Assembly: GCA_046350935.1 (NCBI GenBank)
Contig: JAXLZK010000011.1
Coordinates: 25,488-89,487, forward strand
DNA: 64,000 nt
Reading direction: 5' to 3'
Source: Nitrobium sp046350935
Lineage (GTDB): Bacteria > Nitrospirota > Thermodesulfovibrionia > Thermodesulfovibrionales > Dissulfurispiraceae
Below the pieces are notes generated by a model, which did no database searches, was not told the origin of the DNA, and saw only the letters and a list, made by a program, of their open reading frames with translations. The translations under genes and the position numbers were made by a program. This document shows, piece after piece, positions 8,920 through 16,551 of the stretch (positions within the stretch are counted from its first letter, which is position 1; every line of letters begins with the position of its first letter).

Positions 8920-9561
8920 TTACCTGCGCTTATTCCCGCTGCGGGAAAAAGGGCAAATCGTTATACAAAGGCCGCAATTCGGTTTCTCGGTGAAGCCGTG
9001 TCTCATCTTCTTGAGAGACCTGCACTTGTCGTAGGCGACGAGCTCTTGCCGTGGGTCCACCATCGACCAGAGGCGCCCCTTCACCGCGCCGGAGGGGCAA
9101 TGCTGGACGCAGAGGTCGCACTCCCCGCACTGCGAGTCGGAAACCGGCATGTCGGGAATGAGGGGGGCATCGGTCAGGACCGTTGCCCAGGACATCTTCG
9201 AACCGTACGTATTATTGATGATGAGCCCGTTCTTGCCGATCCATCCGAGCCCGGAGCATGTGGCGGCGGTCTTATGGCTGACAAGGTGGTAGAGCTTGGT
9301 TATGAGCTTGTCCTTTCTCCTGTCGGAGTCGGGAGGGATCACAAAGCTCCGGTACCCCCGTTCCTTCAACCACGTTTCGGCCAGTTTCTGGAGCCGCTCA
9401 AGCTGTTCGTTGGTGTCGCTGCTCAGTCCCCTGTTCAGGGCTATGGCTATCCCCCTGTTGAGGTGGATGAGCTCAGGCGTGAGCGCCTGAGTCACATCAC
9501 CCACCCCGACAAGGGTTGCACCCTCTCTCTGTAAAAGCTCTTTGAGAGGCTTCGTTTTCAC
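8920..9561 (-). CDS. Small 4Fe-4S double-cluster protein related to epoxyqueuosine reductase QueG
   Basis: This is a cytoplasmic iron-sulfur protein of 213 aa. Two cluster motifs are visible near the C-terminus, CGECDLCVQHCP (about 144-155) and CGLCITICP (about 196-204), with GLGWIGKNGLIINN before them as in the QueG family. It is much shorter than QueG (about 350 aa) because most of the N-terminal cobalamin-binding half is missing. It is therefore unlikely to be the tRNA enzyme. The start is GTG at 9561, only six bases after the corrinoid-protein stop. In this setting it may pass electrons to the corrinoid system or its activase; that is inference from context. Confidence 0.8.
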   Translation of the reverse strand: MKTKPLKELLQREGATLVGVGDVTQALTPELIHLNRGIAIALNRGLSSDTNEQLERLQKLAETWLKERGYRSFVIPPDSDRRKDKLITKLYHLVSHKTAATCSGLGWIGKNGLIINNTYGSKMSWATVLTDAPLIPDMPVSDSQCGECDLCVQHCPSGAVKGRLWSMVDPRQELVAYDKCRSLKKMRHGFTEKPNCGLCITICPFSRSGNKRR

Positions 9562-9567
9562 CTTCCA

Positions 9568-10254
9568 CTACTTCTTGCCGGCTTTTTCGTCCCTCAGCTT
9601 CTTCAGGAAGCTCACCATCTTTATCGCCTCTTTCAGGGCGTTGCTTGCGTCCTCCGCATACCCGTCGGCTCCCCACTTGTCGGCCAGTTCCTTGGAGGTG
9701 GGAGCGCCGCCGATCATGATCATGCAGTCGGGGTTCTTCTCTTTGATCTTCTCGATGACCTTCGGCATGCCGACCATCGAGGTGGTCATCATCGCGGAGA
9801 GACATACGAGGTCGGAGTCGGTCTTCAGCTGCTCCTCGACGAACTTGTCGAGGGGCACGTCCCTGCCGAGGTCGTAAACGTTAAAGCCTGCCACGTCGAA
9901 CATCATCTTGACCAGGTTCTTGCCGATGTCGTGGACGTCGCCTTCCACCGTGCCGATCACCACCGCGCCCTTGAGGCCGATGTCCATCTGCTGGCAGTGG
10001 GGCTTCAGGATGTCCAGGCCGGCATAAAGGGCATCCGCGCACATCAGGATCTCGGGGACGAAGTACTCCTGCGCCTCGAAGAGTCTTCCCACCTCTTCCA
10101 TGCCGGAGACCAGGCCGTCGAAAATCGCCTCGTTCGCATCCATACCCAGGTCGAGGGCTTCCTGCGCGCCTTCCTTGCAGGCGTCCTCGTCGTACTGGAT
10201 AACGCCGTTCCTCATCTTCTCGAGAACTTCTTTCTTTTTTGCTTCGTCTACCAT
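9568..10254 (-). CDS. Methyltransferase corrinoid protein (MtbC/MttC/MtvC family)
   Basis: This is the methyl carrier of the cluster. It binds a cobamide whose cobalt alternates between Co(I) and methyl-Co(III). Residues ~8-90 are the helical cap domain (GLVSGMEEVGRLFEAQEYFVPEIL). Residues ~94-220 are the Rossmann-type B12-binding domain with DVHDIGKN at 106-113, where His108 is the lower cobalt ligand, followed by a SAMM segment and IGGAP. The length of 228 aa is standard. The start codon overlaps the stop of the preceding methyltransferase gene by one base (TAATG), implying translational coupling between the methyl-transfer enzyme and its carrier. Confidence 0.95.
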   Translation of the reverse strand: MVDEAKKKEVLEKMRNGVIQYDEDACKEGAQEALDLGMDANEAIFDGLVSGMEEVGRLFEAQEYFVPEILMCADALYAGLDILKPHCQQMDIGLKGAVVIGTVEGDVHDIGKNLVKMMFDVAGFNVYDLGRDVPLDKFVEEQLKTDSDLVCLSAMMTTSMVGMPKVIEKIKEKNPDCMIMIGGAPTSKELADKWGADGYAEDASNALKEAIKMVSFLKKLRDEKAGKK

Positions 10255-11279
10255 TATTTTTTCCCTCCGTAGTTTTTAGTCTCGTCCATCATCGCGATCA
10301 TATTCTGCGGCGGCACGGTCGGCCAGATGTCGCAGCCGGGCCATATCGCGCTTACTCCGTCATCGATGCATTTCCGTATTGTTGTCCTGACAAGGTTCTC
10401 GTCACCGGATACGAGCACGTTGTACGGGTCGTAGTTCCCGAAGATGAGGGTGTCCTGGCCGAGTTTTTTCCGCGTCTCCGCCACATCGTTCTTCTGTTCG
10501 ACGCTGATTGCGGTGGGGTACGTCTCCATCATGAACGTCACGATATCGTTGGTCTTTCCGCAGATGTGCAGCACCGAATACGCCTTGATCTCCTTGATGA
10601 TCTTCTGGAGAGGCGGCAGGATCAGGTTCTTGAAGACCCGGGGGCTCAATACGTCGGAGGTCGCGCCCATCTCGCGGACGGTGATGAAGTCGGCGCCCGC
10701 CTTCTCGTACTCTTTCGCGACGATAATGATGGCGTCCGCCATCACATCAAGAAGCTTTGCCACCTTGTCCTGTTTCTTGAAAGAGAGCTTCAGGAGGTCG
10801 TTCAGCTCCATGATCTGGCCCGCCAGGGTGAAGGGGCCGAGCACATAGGAGCCGATGGCGACCTCGTTGCCGATGTCGGCCTTGAGCAGTTTGATAGCCT
10901 CGCGGAGGAGGGGCACCCTTCCCCTGTTGGCCAGGTCGGAGGGGAGGGAGATGTCCATCTCGTCTTCCTTGTGGATGAGCTTCTCCTTGATCGTGGGATA
11001 CAGAATTCCTTCTGCAGTGGGATACACGTTGATCTGGCATCCCATCGCCTCCGCTTCCACGCAGAGGTCGACGGGGGCCACCCCGCACTCGAAGCCGAAA
11101 AGCTTATACGTAGTGGCGGCGGTGTCCGCCATCATCTTCGCATCCAGGTGGATGCCGGCGAACTTGTACCCAAGCTTGTTGATCCCCTCTTCAGTGACAT
11201 TTCCCATTCCACTGAAGCAGGGTACCCGGTCGATGGGTTCGCCTTTGAACAGTTTCAGTACTCTTTCTCTCGAATTCAT
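10254..11279 (-). CDS. UroD-family cobalamin-dependent methyltransferase (MtaA/MtbA-like), paralogue 1
   Basis: Members of this uroporphyrinogen-decarboxylase-like family move methyl groups to or from a corrinoid protein using a zinc-activated thiol or similar acceptor. The zinc ligand pattern is complete: His238-x-Cys240 (LHICGK) and Cys316 (PGCDIWP). From the ATG at 11279 (GGAG upstream) the protein has 341 aa and no signal peptide. A longer in-frame start would add 16 poorly conserved residues. It is translationally coupled to the corrinoid protein and lies 22 bases after the MtrH-like gene. In bacterial O-demethylases a UroD-type protein is, as I recall, the donor-side methyltransferase, so that is the likeliest role. 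The substrate is unknown. Confidence 0.9.
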   Translation of the reverse strand: MNSRERVLKLFKGEPIDRVPCFSGMGNVTEEGINKLGYKFAGIHLDAKMMADTAATTYKLFGFECGVAPVDLCVEAEAMGCQINVYPTAEGILYPTIKEKLIHKEDEMDISLPSDLANRGRVPLLREAIKLLKADIGNEVAIGSYVLGPFTLAGQIMELNDLLKLSFKKQDKVAKLLDVMADAIIIVAKEYEKAGADFITVREMGATSDVLSPRVFKNLILPPLQKIIKEIKAYSVLHICGKTNDIVTFMMETYPTAISVEQKNDVAETRKKLGQDTLIFGNYDPYNVLVSGDENLVRTTIRKCIDDGVSAIWPGCDIWPTVPPQNMIAMMDETKNYGGKK

Positions 11280-11301
11280 TACCCTTGTTTCTCCTTTCTG
11301 A

Positions 11302-12258
11302 TTATTTTCCCTTTTTCCTCGAACCACCCTCTTGCAGTTTCTGTATGAAGTCGCCGTAATACTTTCTCAGCGGCAGATTCGGATTTTCGAACACGACACC
11401 CGTCTCGTCGTAGACCAGGGTGGACAGGAGCATATGGGCGCTCGCAACGGCCGGGAACACTCTCGGTGCGGTGACCGCGGGGCCGGAGAAGTTGAAATCG
11501 CTCCACAGCGAAGAGGACATGCCCTGCACCACGGCGTCCATTGCCTTGAAGCCGTCGAGGCCCCACTTGTCCTTGATCTCTTTCCACATGTGCGTCCCGT
11601 TTGAGTAGGCGCCGCCGCAGGGGAGGCCGTGCTTCTCCTTGATCATCCTGTTCGCCACGAGGGAGAAGGAGGTGGAGGGCATATTCATGACCGAAGTGTC
11701 GACAATAACCGTGTCGAACGCATCGGCGCCCTGCTCCAGGATCGCTTCCAGGGACTTCACCCTGCCGGCGGGGGACTGGTCCTGGTCGTCGAAGGCCTGA
11801 ATGACCACGTGCTTGATGCCCAGGTCCTTCAGCTTCTGCACCTGGCCCTTGATGTCCTTGTCCCAGGGGGTGATGCTGTTGTAGAGAAATTTGTCCTGAA
11901 CGCCCAGCTTCGAGACATACTCCGTCGCCTTCGCCCTCTGCTCCGCGACCCACATATCGATGCCGAAAGGCATGCTGGTCACTTCGAGGTAGAAATCGAT
12001 ATAGATCTTCGCTTCGTCAGGGGTGTTGGCGACCATGGCGACCATGCCGGGGATGCCGGTGAGCTCGGTCATCTCCTCCTGCTTCTTTATGATTTCCTTC
12101 GCCCTCTCTCTGTCGAAATTGCCTTTCCTGTCCTGGACGATCTTGTCCTTGTTGTGGAACATGGAGGTGATCATGAGGGGGGGATTTTCTCCGGGCTGCC
12201 CGCCGATCTTGATGCCGGCGAGGTTGAACACTTTTTGCGTAGTATCAAATTTAAACAT
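11302..12258 (-). CDS. MtrH-like methyltransferase (methylcorrinoid:folate type)
   Basis: This belongs to the tetrahydromethanopterin S-methyltransferase subunit H family. In bacteria such proteins commonly transfer the methyl group between the corrinoid protein and tetrahydrofolate. The sequence opens MFKFDTTQKVFNLAGIKIGG and keeps TIM-barrel-like strands (LMITSMFH, PGMVAMVANT, HVVIQAFDDQD, FDTVIVDTSV). The 318 aa length fits. The ATG at 12258 with GGAG six bases upstream is chosen over an ATG 48 bases further up. A 159-base gap precedes it and holds a repeated 15-base promoter-like element, so it may start its own transcript with the five genes downstream. Confidence 0.88.
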   Translation of the reverse strand: MFKFDTTQKVFNLAGIKIGGQPGENPPLMITSMFHNKDKIVQDRKGNFDRERAKEIIKKQEEMTELTGIPGMVAMVANTPDEAKIYIDFYLEVTSMPFGIDMWVAEQRAKATEYVSKLGVQDKFLYNSITPWDKDIKGQVQKLKDLGIKHVVIQAFDDQDQSPAGRVKSLEAILEQGADAFDTVIVDTSVMNMPSTSFSLVANRMIKEKHGLPCGGAYSNGTHMWKEIKDKWGLDGFKAMDAVVQGMSSSLWSDFNFSGPAVTAPRVFPAVASAHMLLSTLVYDETGVVFENPNLPLRKYYGDFIQKLQEGGSRKKGK

Positions 12259-12292
12259 TCCGTCTCCTTTTACAAATGATATTTTCGTGAAC

Positions 12293-12307
12293 AATCTATG
12301 GTACAAT
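12293..12307. promoter_or_regulatory. 15-base AATCTATGGTACAAT element, first copy
   Basis: The same 15 bases occur at 27088-27102, and in both places the element lies 34-37 bases before the start of a minus-strand gene. On the plus strand it contains a TG-extended -10 (TGGTACAAT). On the minus strand TACCAT with TAGGCA 17 bases upstream is a weaker promoter. It may be a bidirectional promoter or a shared operator. Confidence 0.5.
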
Positions 12308-12313
12308 AAACAT

Positions 12314-12369
12314 CATCGTTGCCTATGGGCAGTTATCCTTCGTCAGAGGGGTGCTGCCCCTTTTTTTTT
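12314..12369 (+). ncRNA. Candidate short plus-strand transcript with its own terminator
   Basis: About seven bases after the TGGTACAAT element the plus strand carries ~55 bases ending in a terminator: GGGCAG (12327-12332) can pair with CTGCCC (12354-12359), or AGGGG with CCCCT around TGCTG, followed by nine T. No plus-strand gene lies upstream that would need this terminator. This would be a small RNA opposite the leader of the MtrH-like gene. It is a prediction from sequence only. Confidence 0.35.
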
Positions 12370-12417
12370 CAGGGTTCGGGCGGAGTTGCCTCCTCCGGCC
12401 TTTCCCCGGCCTTTTTG

Positions 12418-12936
12418 TTAGAAGACTCCGTGGTCAAAACGGGGAGCAGGCAGATACTCCCAGCTCTCGCCCTTCCGGTACTTCGCCTCGATGTCGAGGC
12501 ACTTGAGGGCGTATTCAAAAGCATAGGGAATACCGGGGCCACCGGGAACGAAGCCTGCCAGAATCATTCCGATGGAGGCTGCCTCGAAAATTTCTCCCGT
12601 TGTTGCACCGGCATTGATGGCCGGTACGACATGGATGATGCAGCGGGGGGAGCAATATGCGACTCCGCCGGCCATGAACATGAGCTCTTTTACTTTGCGG
12701 GAGAGTGCTCCGTCCGCAAAGAGGCTCGCGTAGAAGTCGGCGAAAGTTCTGCCCGGCTCAGGAGTTACGGTGTTGATGATCTGGAACATCCGGGGGACGA
12801 AGCCGCACTTCTCCTTCATGTACGCATTTACTTCTTCCGTTGTCATCATCTTCTGCTCTGCCATTTTCATCTCCTCCTTGGCTGTGCTTTCCGGCCTCAT
12901 GGCCAGAAGCTTTCTGATCGAGTCTAAAATGCCCAT
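12418..12936 (-). CDS. Carboxymuconolactone decarboxylase-like (AhpD-fold) protein with a CX3C motif
   Basis: This all-helical protein of 172 aa matches the CMD/AhpD family in its central part (KVKELMFMAGGVAY ... GATTGEIFEAASIGMILAGFVPGGPG). AhpD-type reductants normally carry C-x2-C-x3-H. Here the motif reads CSPRCIIH: Cys95, Cys99 and His102, so the second cysteine is shifted by one residue while the Cys-to-His distance is kept. It could be a thiol redox helper for the methyl-transfer system, but the altered motif makes peroxidase-reductant activity uncertain. The start is an ATG with GGGGAGGG upstream. It lies within the cluster between the MtrH-like and second UroD-like genes. Confidence 0.8.
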   Translation of the reverse strand: MGILDSIRKLLAMRPESTAKEEMKMAEQKMMTTEEVNAYMKEKCGFVPRMFQIINTVTPEPGRTFADFYASLFADGALSRKVKELMFMAGGVAYCSPRCIIHVVPAINAGATTGEIFEAASIGMILAGFVPGGPGIPYAFEYALKCLDIEAKYRKGESWEYLPAPRFDHGVF

Positions 12937-13008
12937 TGTGCCCTCCCCTTCTACTTCGTTTTTTCAATCCCTCTTGCCTTCTTCATCACCTCCCCTCGGA
13001 ACGGCGTG

Positions 13009-14049
13009 TTAGTACTTCCAGTTAAGAGCTACGTCGTGGAAAGCCTTGAGATTCTCGTACGAAATGGTCGGCGGGATATCGCAGCCGGGTACAAGGATGA
13101 ACCCGCCGTCTTTCCCCGCTATCTCGATGACTTCCCTGCATGCCTGCTCCACCTCTTCCTTCGTCTTATTCATCATGACGTGGACGGGAGCGACATTGCC
13201 GCCGAAGCTCATTTTGCCGAAGAGTACCTCCTTTGCCTTGGCTATGTCAACCTTCTGATCAAAGAAAATGGTGGTGCACCCGGTGTCGATAAACTGCTCG
13301 AGACGGTCGCCGGTGTTGCCGCAGATATGGAGAATGGTATGGACCCCCTTTGACTTCGCCCAGTCGCTTATCTTCCTGAGCGGGGGAACGGCAAAGCGGG
13401 CCATCTGCTTTGGGTTGATCAGGTCGCCCGAGGCAGTGGGGTCGGCGATGGCGATCGCTTCGAGGCCGGCGTTGACCAGGGGCTCGTAAAGAGTGATCAG
13501 AAGGTCGGCGCAGAAGTCTACCATCTTCTCGACGAAGGCGGGCTTCTTGAAGGTTGCTTTCATGAAGTCCTCCTCCCCCACGAAGCGGGCCGCCAGGGTG
13601 AAAGGCCCCCAGCAGGTCATGGTGACCAGGTATGTGTCGCCTATCTTCTCTTTCACCTTCAGGGTGGCGTCCATGACCGTCTTGACGACGGGGTGCTTAA
13701 AAATATCCTGTATGTCGAGCTTGTTGATATCTTCTTCGGAATGGATGAAATGGTCGGTCATGTCGGGAGCGCCGATTTCCCGGTATTTGATGCCGGCCCC
13801 GAACTTCGCGCCGAGGGCCGCAGCATGGAAATTGTTAAACCCCGATCCCACATAGACAACGTCGCTCCTGACCCTTTCCGCCTCGGCGACGCACATCGTC
13901 ACCATCTTGTCGACGTCGTGGGAAAGTTCTTCGAAGCTGGTGCCGTAGTCCTTGATGCTCCACATGCCGCCGCCGAAAAGGGTCACCGGAACTCTTTCCG
14001 GCTTGCCGCCTTCAAACGCCTTTACGATCGTTTCTTTGGGTGTCATCAT
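13009..14049 (-). CDS. UroD-family cobalamin-dependent methyltransferase, paralogue 2
   Basis: This is a second member of the MtaA/MtbA-like family, clearly diverged from the one at 10254-11279. The zinc-binding pattern is again complete: His241-x-Cys243 (LHICGN) and Cys323 (PGCDIPP). It has 346 aa and no signal peptide. The start is ATG-ATG at 14049 with GGAGG eight bases upstream. It follows the receiver-domain gene by 27 bases. Two UroD-type enzymes with a single corrinoid protein suggest either two methyl donors served by one carrier, or one enzyme per half-reaction alongside the MtrH-like protein. Sequence alone does not say which. Confidence 0.88.
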   Translation of the reverse strand: MMTPKETIVKAFEGGKPERVPVTLFGGGMWSIKDYGTSFEELSHDVDKMVTMCVAEAERVRSDVVYVGSGFNNFHAAALGAKFGAGIKYREIGAPDMTDHFIHSEEDINKLDIQDIFKHPVVKTVMDATLKVKEKIGDTYLVTMTCWGPFTLAARFVGEEDFMKATFKKPAFVEKMVDFCADLLITLYEPLVNAGLEAIAIADPTASGDLINPKQMARFAVPPLRKISDWAKSKGVHTILHICGNTGDRLEQFIDTGCTTIFFDQKVDIAKAKEVLFGKMSFGGNVAPVHVMMNKTKEEVEQACREVIEIAGKDGGFILVPGCDIPPTISYENLKAFHDVALNWKY

Positions 14050-14076
14050 ACCGTTCCTTCCTCCTTGGAATGTTTG

Positions 14077-14439
14077 TCACGCCTGTTTTTCCCGTTTCAG
14101 TACCGACAGCGTATTGATGAAGTCCACCAGTTGATCCACCTCTTCCGGTCTCTTTACGATGGCGACGTCCCCTCCTGATCCGTATCCGCCGATGATGATG
14201 ATGATGATATCGGGGTTGAGGTTCTTTATGATGGTCGCCGCCTCCGTCGCATTGAGTCCCACATCCCTCGAGTCGAGGATCACCGCCAGGTAGAGCCTGT
14301 CCAGGACGCGCTTGACCGCTTCGGCGGTATGTTCGCTGGTTTCCACCTGGTACCCGGAATCCCGGAGAGGTCCGTACAACTCCTTGGTAAGCAGGGGGTC
14401 CTGGCTGCAAAGCAGGATACTCTTCAGGCATTCAACCAT
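14077..14439 (-). CDS. Degenerate receiver-domain (REC) protein heading the methyltransferase cluster
   Basis: This is a 120-aa single-domain protein with the response-regulator receiver pattern: a hydrophobic first strand (SILLCSQDP), the phospho-acceptor candidate Asp56 (AVILDSRD) and a lysine at about 96 (AIVKRP). The usual acidic pair after strand 1 is reduced to one Asp, and the switch Thr/Ser after strand 4 is replaced by Gly. Strand 4 is a run of six isoleucines encoded by six ATC codons (14191-14208 region). There is no output domain. The start at 14439 is the best internal ATG; an upstream GTG at 14487 lacks a ribosome binding site. It is first in the cluster, directly after a sigma-54-like site. 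Confidence 0.72.
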   Translation of the reverse strand: MVECLKSILLCSQDPLLTKELYGPLRDSGYQVETSEHTAEAVKRVLDRLYLAVILDSRDVGLNATEAATIIKNLNPDIIIIIIGGYGSGGDVAIVKRPEEVDQLVDFINTLSVLKREKQA

Positions 14440-14454
14440 AGCGCCATGAATGAA

Positions 14455-14470
14455 AGCAAATTTAATGCCA
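14455..14470 (-). promoter_or_regulatory. Sigma-54-type -24/-12 promoter candidate before the receiver gene
   Basis: On the minus strand TGGCATTAAATTTGCT has the invariant GG-N10-GC spacing (GG at 14469-14468, GC at 14457-14456) and matches TGGCAC-N5-TTGCW at most positions. The predicted start of transcription (about 14444) would be only five bases before the ATG at 14439. Confidence 0.5.
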
Positions 14471-14680
14471 TGATACGCTGCCCGCACAGAGCCCTGAAGC
14501 TCAGGGGGAAAAACAAAACTATTAATTATAACATATTGTAAATCAGGAATTATATCGGGAAAGTTCAGGGAGAGGGGAAGCCGCTCTCTGCGCGGGGTAT
14601 CCGGCCCCGCTGCCGCATGGTGCGGAGCGGGGAAAAATTACCCTGTCAGTCTGGGGAAAAATACCCCACTCCCGGGTGCG

Positions 14681-14711
14681 CTTGTTTTAAACAAGACTTT
14701 TTAGGTATACT
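14681..14711 (+). promoter_or_regulatory. Promoter and palindromic operator for the CobW-like gene
   Basis: TTGTTT (14682-14687) and TATACT (14706-14711) are separated by 18 bases. The -35 lies inside a 15-base palindrome with arms CTTGTTT and AAACAAG (14681-14695), a possible repressor site. The ATG follows the -10 by only six bases, and no Shine-Dalgarno is present, so the message should be leaderless. Confidence 0.55.
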
Positions 14712-14717
14712 TTACCC

Positions 14718-15608
14718 ATGAAAACGACAGTAGTGTGCGGTCTTCTCGGTTCGGGGAAGACGACGTTTATTCAAGGCTTTCTCAAGCAGTTTTCCGAAAA
14801 AACGGTAATTCTGGTCAACGATTTCGCCAAGGCGGGCATCGACGGGGAGATCATCTCGGTCAACGGCGTCGAAACCATCGAGCTGCCCAGCGGCTGTATC
14901 TGCTGCACGCTGAAGTTCGATCTCATCTCCACCATACAGAAGGTGCTGAAGGAATTCAGTCCCGGGCACCTCGTCATAGAGCCGAGCGGTGTCGCAGGGG
15001 TTTCAGGGGTGTTGGAGGTCCTCGACCTTCTCAAGATACACCCGGCTACCGTGGTGGGGGTTATCGATACCGCCGAGTTCCTGGAGTTATACGAGTCGGG
15101 TATGTATGGAAGTTTTTTCGAGGACCAGATCCGCAATTCCGATATCATCCTTATCAATAAGGTGGACCTCGCCCCCGAAGAGGCGATTGAACGGACCGCA
15201 GCGACGGTGGAGGGGTTGAACCCCGGCGCCCTTATCTACCGTACGGTGAAGGCGCGGCTGGACGGCCCCCTGCCTGAGGAAGGCAGAAGGGGACCCGTAC
15301 GAAAGACCGGCGACCCGGTGGACTTTCAGTTCGATACCGTTTCGGTGACCGTGCGGAACGGAGTGGATTTCACCGCGCTGCAGAGTGCTTTCGAGGACAT
15401 CGCCCGCGGGGAGTACGGAGACGTGGTGCGGGCGAAGGCCCTGATCCAGACCAGCGAGGGGCCTTTCAAGTTCGACCTGGTGTACGGAAAAGTGGACAGG
15501 GTCCCCTTCGAGACTGCCGTCAGCAGGAGCCGTCTCGTGGTGATCGGCAAGAACCTGAAAAAGGATTCCCTCACAAAGCAGATCGGCGTTCCCCACCTGT
15601 TTCTCTGA
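14718..15608 (+). CDS. CobW/G3E-family metal- or cofactor-related GTPase
   Basis: This is a GTP-binding protein of the G3E class, whose members insert or deliver metals and cofactors (HypB, UreG, CobW, MeaB relatives). The P-loop GLLGSGKT is at residues 8-15, the CxCC metal motif GCICC at 59-63, and NKVD at 147-150. The ~297 aa length fits COG0523-type proteins. The start is fixed by the P-loop position: the ATG at 14718 gives the normal short N-terminus although it has no ribosome binding site. It is divergent from the methyltransferase cluster, which suggests a role in cobalt, zinc or corrinoid supply for it; this is inferred from context. Confidence 0.88.
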   Translation: MKTTVVCGLLGSGKTTFIQGFLKQFSEKTVILVNDFAKAGIDGEIISVNGVETIELPSGCICCTLKFDLISTIQKVLKEFSPGHLVIEPSGVAGVSGVLEVLDLLKIHPATVVGVIDTAEFLELYESGMYGSFFEDQIRNSDIILINKVDLAPEEAIERTAATVEGLNPGALIYRTVKARLDGPLPEEGRRGPVRKTGDPVDFQFDTVSVTVRNGVDFTALQSAFEDIARGEYGDVVRAKALIQTSEGPFKFDLVYGKVDRVPFETAVSRSRLVVIGKNLKKDSLTKQIGVPHLFL

Positions 15609-15640
15609 GCGGATATCATGGTGGTCTGACCAGAGGACCC

Positions 15641-15666
15641 AAGGCATGGCGAAACCGCCATGCCTT
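15641..15666. terminator. Hairpin between the converging CobW-like and OsmC genes
   Basis: A perfect 11-bp stem (AAGGCATGGCG / CGCCATGCCTT) has the four-base loop AAAC. It has no strong T run, but its position between two converging stop codons suggests bidirectional termination or transcript protection. Confidence 0.6.
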
Positions 15667-15677
15667 GAGGGATTGGG

Positions 15678-16199
15678 TTACGGCCTCTTTACCTGGATGT
15701 CTCCGGATATGTCCAGAGGCCTCTTCAGGCTGTCGAAGACGGGGCAGTGGGCAATGACGCGCTGCGCGAGGTCCGTCACCTTTGCCTCCTCTTCGTCGCT
15801 TTCGATGGTAAACGTATATTTCAGGTCCTGGAACCCCGGAACCACGCTTTCGTCCACCATGAAGAGCCCCCGCAGGTCGAGGGTGCCTTCCACGTCTACG
15901 GAGAGGGACCGGACGGAGACTCCCTCATGCTCGGCGAATTCGTAGAAGGCGGCCTCTATGCAGGCGGCCAGGGCGGAGAGCAGGAGTTCGATGGGGTTCG
16001 GTGCGAGGTTGGTCCCCCCGGCCGCCTCCCCGTAATCGGATTTCACCACATGCTCTCTTACTTTCGTCTCCGTATACAGGCCGCTTATGTGCCGGGATGA
16101 TACTTTGGGCTTGTAAATGGCAGCTTCGGGCTTTCTCTTGAAAAACTCTATCCTGGTGGCCACGATTTCCTTGAGCCCTCTCTCCTTCTTCTGTTCCAT
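15678..16199 (-). CDS. OsmC family protein
   Basis: OsmC/Ohr-fold proteins are cysteine-dependent peroxidases. The two family cysteines are present: Cys80 (ALAACIEAAFYEFA) and Cys152 (VIAHCPVFDSLK). The segment GGTNLAPNPIELLLSALAAC is characteristic of the OsmC branch. From the ATG at 16199 (AAGGAG upstream) it has 173 aa. A start 42 bases upstream is in frame but less well placed. It probably protects oxygen-sensitive neighbours such as the corrinoid and Fe-S proteins, but no operon link is visible. Confidence 0.9.
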   Translation of the reverse strand: MEQKKERGLKEIVATRIEFFKRKPEAAIYKPKVSSRHISGLYTETKVREHVVKSDYGEAAGGTNLAPNPIELLLSALAACIEAAFYEFAEHEGVSVRSLSVDVEGTLDLRGLFMVDESVVPGFQDLKYTFTIESDEEEAKVTDLAQRVIAHCPVFDSLKRPLDISGDIQVKRP

Positions 16200-16350
16200 A
16201 AAATCTCTCCTTTGATAGGTAAAAAGTTTATGAACTATCATTCCAGATTCCGGGACGAAAAGGCAAGGAACAATGACAAAGACAGGTAGAGGTAAAGGGA
16301 GAGGGGAAGACAGAAGAGAAAGGGAGAGGGAGAGTGTCGTGTGTCTCTGT

Positions 16351-16430
16351 CGTCATCCCGGCAGATCCTCTGAGCCGGGATCCACAGTCTTTTTCAAAGA
16401 CTCTGGATTCCGGTTTCCACCGGAATGACG
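16351..16430. repeat. Nested palindromic intergenic repeat
   Basis: The outer arms CGTCATCCCGG and CCGGAATGACG enclose an inner imperfect palindrome (16375-16413: CCGGGATCCACAGTCTTT pairing with AAAGACTCTGGATTCCGG). The GTCAT...ATGAC ends and the CCGG-centred arms are the form of dispersed palindromic repeats seen in many bacterial genomes. Only one copy is in the window. Confidence 0.65.
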
Positions 16431-16527
16431 GCTATGAAAGACACCGGCTCTTGTCCCGGCCCGGTCCGGCTTCCGCCGTGGTGACGGAAAAGAGGGGAAG
16501 AGAGGAACGGAAGGAAAGCCTGTCTTC

Positions 16528-16551
16528 CCCCCTCTTACCCCTAAGAGGGGG
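16528..16551. repeat. C/G-rich hairpin
   Basis: Ten-base arms CCCCCTCTTA and TAAGAGGGGG surround a CCCC loop. No T run follows on either strand, so this is more likely a dispersed palindromic repeat than a terminator. Confidence 0.5.

Noticed and set aside
6862..9534. Very long plus-strand open frame (~890 codons) opposite the activase and Fe-S genes
   Set aside because: It is the mirror of well-supported minus-strand genes with ferredoxin, ASKHA and Fe-S motifs; its own translation has no domain and no ribosome binding site. High GC3 keeps the opposite strand open.
14440..14717. Cobalamin riboswitch before the corrinoid cluster or CobW gene
   Set aside because: No B12 box or CCGCCACUG-type core was found on either strand; only promoter-like sequences are visible.
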